A stretch of 9,215 nucleotides of DNA from Actinomycetota bacterium. Lineage in GTDB: Bacteria; Actinomycetota; Acidimicrobiia; Acidimicrobiales; JAHWLA01. The stretch is from the NCBI GenBank assembly GCA_019347595.1, contig JAHWLA010000098.1, positions 1 to 9,215 on the forward strand. The letters are read 5' to 3'. Under the pieces are notes generated by a model. It was given only the letters and a program-made list of their open reading frames with translations. It made no database searches and was not told where the DNA came from. The position numbers were made by a program, and so were the translations under genes. Positions within the stretch are counted from its first letter, which is position 1. The number at the start of each line of letters is the position of its first letter. Below are positions 7,031 through 9,215 of the stretch, piece by piece.

Positions 7031-7796
7031 TCGGGTAGTCGCCCTCCATCGGGTCGCCCGGCGGCGCCGCCTCCGGGGCCTCCGGGGCGTCCATCGCCTC
7101 GCGCTCGCGCTGGTGGAAAACCACGACGGCGAGTGATGCCAGGGCGACGAACGCCGCAGTGAACACGCGGCGCACCGCCTCCTCCCGCACTGTGTCGGGG
7201 TCGTCCGTTGAAAGCGATCCCGGGGCGACGACCTCTGCCAAAGCGTGCAGGGCGATCGCCCCCGCCACCACGAAGGCGATGAGGCCGACGATCGACGAGG
7301 CGTAGAGATACGTGTGGAGCACGGCGGCAGCGGGGGCGTCGCCGAAACCCGGCTCGCGCTGCAGCTCCTGGAGCTTGTTGCGGTGGTACAGCAGCACACC
7401 GCCCGCCACCAGCGCGAACACGACCCCTTGCACCATGCCGGAGACGGCGCCCTCGCTGCCCCGGTCGCCGTCGAACTCGCCGAACTGCTCGGCGATCTCG
7501 AAGCCGTCGTCGCCGAAGCGCGGGCTCAGTTCGAACTCGGGACCGGCGTCACCGCCGCCCTCGCCGATGGCCTGCACGAGCGATCCGACGGCGGCACCGG
7601 CGGAGAACAGGGTGGCGAACAGCGAGAGGAACACCACGGTGCAGAGGTAGGTCGCTCGGAGCCGGGTGCGCCCCGGGTCCGGCTCGCCCCGGCCGGTGGC
7701 CACGGCGACTGCGACGAGCAGGACGAGGACGAAGACGAGCACCTGGCTGATGAGGCTGAACAACCCGCCGAACAGGAGGAACTCGCCGGTCATCAT
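7023..7796 (-). CDS. Unrecognised five-helix membrane protein
   Basis: 257 aa from the first of two adjacent ATGs (7796 or 7793); the first is favoured by the -10 spacing. I do not recognise a family. Hydrophobic segments lie at about 7-33, 50-78, 117-137, 163-187 and 211-227. The loop between helices 2 and 3 (about 79-115) is very acidic and Gly-rich ('EGGGDAGPEFELSPRFGDDGFE'). A short basic cytosolic-like stretch 'YHRNKLQELQREPGFGDAP' follows helix 3. The C-terminal tail is Pro/Ala/Glu-rich ('EAPEAAPPGDPMEGDYPIA'). It resembles the DUF5671-type multi-helix proteins of actinobacteria in general build ('LYHRNKLQ'), but this is only an impression. Its position between priA and def suggests co-transcription with the translation genes and says little about function. 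Confidence 0.8.
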   Translation of the reverse strand: MMTGEFLLFGGLFSLISQVLVFVLVLLVAVAVATGRGEPDPGRTRLRATYLCTVVFLSLFATLFSAGAAVGSLVQAIGEGGGDAGPEFELSPRFGDDGFEIAEQFGEFDGDRGSEGAVSGMVQGVVFALVAGGVLLYHRNKLQELQREPGFGDAPAAAVLHTYLYASSIVGLIAFVVAGAIALHALAEVVAPGSLSTDDPDTVREEAVRRVFTAAFVALASLAVVVFHQREREAMDAPEAPEAAPPGDPMEGDYPIA

Positions 7797-7808
7797 GCGG
7801 CCACCGTA
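7797..7808 (-). promoter_or_regulatory. Likely leaderless -10 box of the membrane protein gene
   Basis: TACGGT (7808-7803, minus strand) stands 6 nt before the first ATG at 7796, with no Shine-Dalgarno. It is the same hexamer, preceded by GG, as at the cupredoxin gene. No good -35 is seen. It would drive the membrane gene and the downstream def-fmt-rsmB-rpe-mogA run. Confidence 0.45.
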
Positions 7809-7859
7809 CCGCCGCGGCCGGACGGCGGACGGGATGCGGTGCGCCCGGCCCTTCCCGAT

Positions 7860-7903
7860 CTCGTACGCGAAACAGCGGCAAACGGCCGTGTTCCGCGTAC
7901 GAG
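7860..7903. terminator. 44-bp imperfect hairpin downstream of priA
   Basis: CTCGTACGCG (7860-7869) and CGCGTACGAG (7894-7903) are perfect 10-bp inverted arms. Inside them pairing continues with one A/G mismatch, AACA against TGTT, a one-base bulge and CGGC against GCCG, leaving a small AAACG loop. It lies 16 bp beyond the priA stop codon (7921-7919) and about 64 bp before the next gene. No T-run follows on either strand, so it would be an actinobacterial-type hairpin terminator without U-tail, or an mRNA-stabilising or protein-binding palindrome. Confidence 0.45.
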
Positions 7904-7918
7904 TCGAGGGGGGTGGCG

Positions 7919-9215
7919 TCAGGCGCGCAGCGGGTCGACCTCGACGCGCAGGCGGCCACCGGGGCGAGCGGTGGCGGCCAGCGCGTCGCAGAGCGTGCGG
8001 TGATCGGGGGCTCGCACCAACCAGCGGCCGTCGACAGGGCCGAGCCGCTCGAGGTCGACGGGCAGCGCGGCCGCGAACTCGTCGGCCGCCTCCCCGCTCA
8101 CCGTTGCCATGGCCGCGTACGGCGGGAACCGCAGCGCCCGGCGCCGGGCGGTTTCGGCTGCTGTGACCCGCGCCGGATCGGCATGCAGTGCGGCAGCCAC
8201 CACTTCGTGGTCGGGGACACGCGTCTGGATCAGCAGGCGACCGCCGCCCCGACCCCCGACGAGGCGGGCGGCGCGCGCTAGCAGGGCGAGCGCCTGCTCG
8301 GCGGCCCGGAAGCGGGGGACGGTCAGCTCCTGGTCGAGGTCGAGGAACGCCACCACGTCGGCCCGCGCCACCCGGTGCAGCACTGCCTCGGTGCCGACGA
8401 GCACACCGGCGTCCGGGATGTCGTCGGACTCCCCCGTCACCTCCGCCACCGGCCTGCCCGCCAACGCCTCCAGCTCCTCGCGGACGCGAGTCACGCCGGC
8501 TCGCACGTTCTTCAGCCGCTGCGCCCCGCACGCCGCGCACAGCATCGGCCGTTCGGTGAGGCACCGGCGGCAGCGCAGGCGGTCGTCGGCCTGCTCGACG
8601 GCACTGGCGCACTCGGTGCACCGCGCCAGCTCGCCGCACGCCGCGCAGGCGAGGAGACGGGCGCGGCCTTTCCGGTTGAGGACGCAGACGACGCGGCCGC
8701 CGTCGCGCAGCGCGTGGACCAGTCGCTCGGAGTAGAGGCCGGAGCGGGGATCGTCCTGTCGACGGTCCACGACGACGACCGCCGGCCACCCCGCGCGCTC
8801 CTCGGCTCGCGACGGGACCAGTGGCTCTGCGTCCCAATGCAGGAGGTCGAGCGTGGGGCACGACGACAGCAGCACGCAGGGAACGCCGGCGCGGCGGGCC
8901 CGCTCGGCGGCGACCTGCCAGGCGTTCCAGGTGGGCGCCCGTTCCTCCTGGTACACCTCGTCGTGGGCGTCGAGCACCACCACGGCGGCGAGGCCGGGCA
9001 CCGGAGCCCACGCCGCCGCCCGAGCGCCCACCCCGGTGGCGCCGCCCGCCGCGGCCCGCGCGCTGCCGCGCGGCGCCCGCGCCCCGGGCGGGCCCTGCCG
9101 GCGCCGGCGGCCGGCCACGTGCGCCGCCGCTCCCACCGAGGGGGCGAGCACCAAGGCCGGGCCGCGGGCGGCGGCTGCCGCGACATAGGGGAAGGGGTCG
9201 GCCGCCGGCGGCAAG
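7919..9215 (-). CDS. priA: Primosomal protein N' PriA, actinobacterial degenerate form (5' end beyond window)
   Basis: 431 residues are visible and the frame is open to the right edge, so the N terminus (3'-DNA-binding domain) is missing. Visible numbering: the helicase-like lobe 1 ends with 'GVGARAAAWAPVPG' (61-74) and 'VVVLDAHDEVYQEERAPTWNA' (motif II region, 78-98). The two-zinc insertion has eight cysteines (190, 193, 199, 202, 215, 218, 226, 229) in 'LACAACGELARCTEC' and 'CRRC...LCAACG'. Lobe 2 contains 'VGTEAVLHRV' (273-282) and 'PRFRAAEQALALLARAARLVGGR'. A C-terminal domain includes 'RALRFPPYAAMATVSG'. PriA reloads the replisome at collapsed forks. Motif II reads LDAHD rather than DEEHD, motif III reads SSCPT instead of GSATPS and motif VI lacks QVAGRAGR, so helicase activity is unlikely. 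This is typical of actinobacterial PriA. Confidence 0.92.
   Translation of the reverse strand, partial: LPPAADPFPYVAAAAARGPALVLAPSVGAAAHVAGRRRRQGPPGARAPRGSARAAAGGATGVGARAAAWAPVPGLAAVVVLDAHDEVYQEERAPTWNAWQVAAERARRAGVPCVLLSSCPTLDLLHWDAEPLVPSRAEERAGWPAVVVVDRRQDDPRSGLYSERLVHALRDGGRVVCVLNRKGRARLLACAACGELARCTECASAVEQADDRLRCRRCLTERPMLCAACGAQRLKNVRAGVTRVREELEALAGRPVAEVTGESDDIPDAGVLVGTEAVLHRVARADVVAFLDLDQELTVPRFRAAEQALALLARAARLVGGRGGGRLLIQTRVPDHEVVAAALHADPARVTAAETARRRALRFPPYAAMATVSGEAADEFAAALPVDLERLGPVDGRWLVRAPDHRTLCDALAATARPGGRLRVEVDPLRA

Noticed and set aside
7798..9011. Apparent N-terminal extension making the membrane protein 662 residues
   Set aside because: The extra part is an out-of-frame shadow of priA and the intergenic hairpin with Arg/Pro-rich sequence; the real start is the ATG pair at 7793-7796.

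Overview
The window is a strongly GC-rich stretch in which every gene I can support lies on the minus strand. Protein signatures point to a high-GC actinomycete, and Acidimicrobiia is my best guess. The reasons are a PriA with degenerate ATPase motifs (an actinobacterial trait), the order priA / def / fmt / rsmB / rpe, non-ATG starts at several genes and TANNNT boxes placed for leaderless transcription. This lineage call is inference from style and synteny, not from a marker gene.

Read in the direction of transcription, from high to low coordinates, the layout is as follows. The 3' part of priA (replication restart) enters from the right edge and ends at 7919. A 122-bp gap holds a 44-bp imperfect hairpin and a likely leaderless promoter. 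An unrecognised five-helix membrane protein (7796-7023) follows, then a tight run of housekeeping genes: def (peptide deformylase), fmt (Met-tRNA formyltransferase), rsmB (16S rRNA m5C967 methyltransferase), rpe (ribulose-phosphate 3-epimerase) and a MogA/MoaB-type molybdopterin adenylyltransferase. Junctions in this run are 5 bp apart, a CTGA overlap, an 8-bp overlap, 11 bp apart and a GTGA overlap, so it reads as one translationally coupled operon. def and fmt act on opposite ends of the same formyl-methionine cycle. rsmB tunes the ribosome. rpe and mogA are metabolic passengers.

After mogA comes a 140-bp spacer with a 60-base G-run/C-loop tract immediately behind its stop codon. Next is a small cupredoxin-type blue-copper lipoprotein with its own likely leaderless promoter. 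Finally, a very large secreted protein starts at 2680 and runs off the left edge (893 codons visible). It is built from bacterial Ig-like modules in an A-B-A-B arrangement, a putative-Ig (He_PIG-type) domain and at least three ASPM/SPD-2/Hydin-type ('choice-of-anchor D') repeats. The last two repeat copies contain a 200-bp perfectly identical block.

I do not see a phage, CRISPR, toxin-antitoxin or defence system here. The less ordinary items are a 22-bp perfect inverted repeat built into the first codons of rsmB, a CTG start codon for fmt, the G-quadruplex-prone tract, the repeated TANNNT-to-start spacing, an RsmB lacking most of its usual linker domain and the identical tandem repeats at the window edge.
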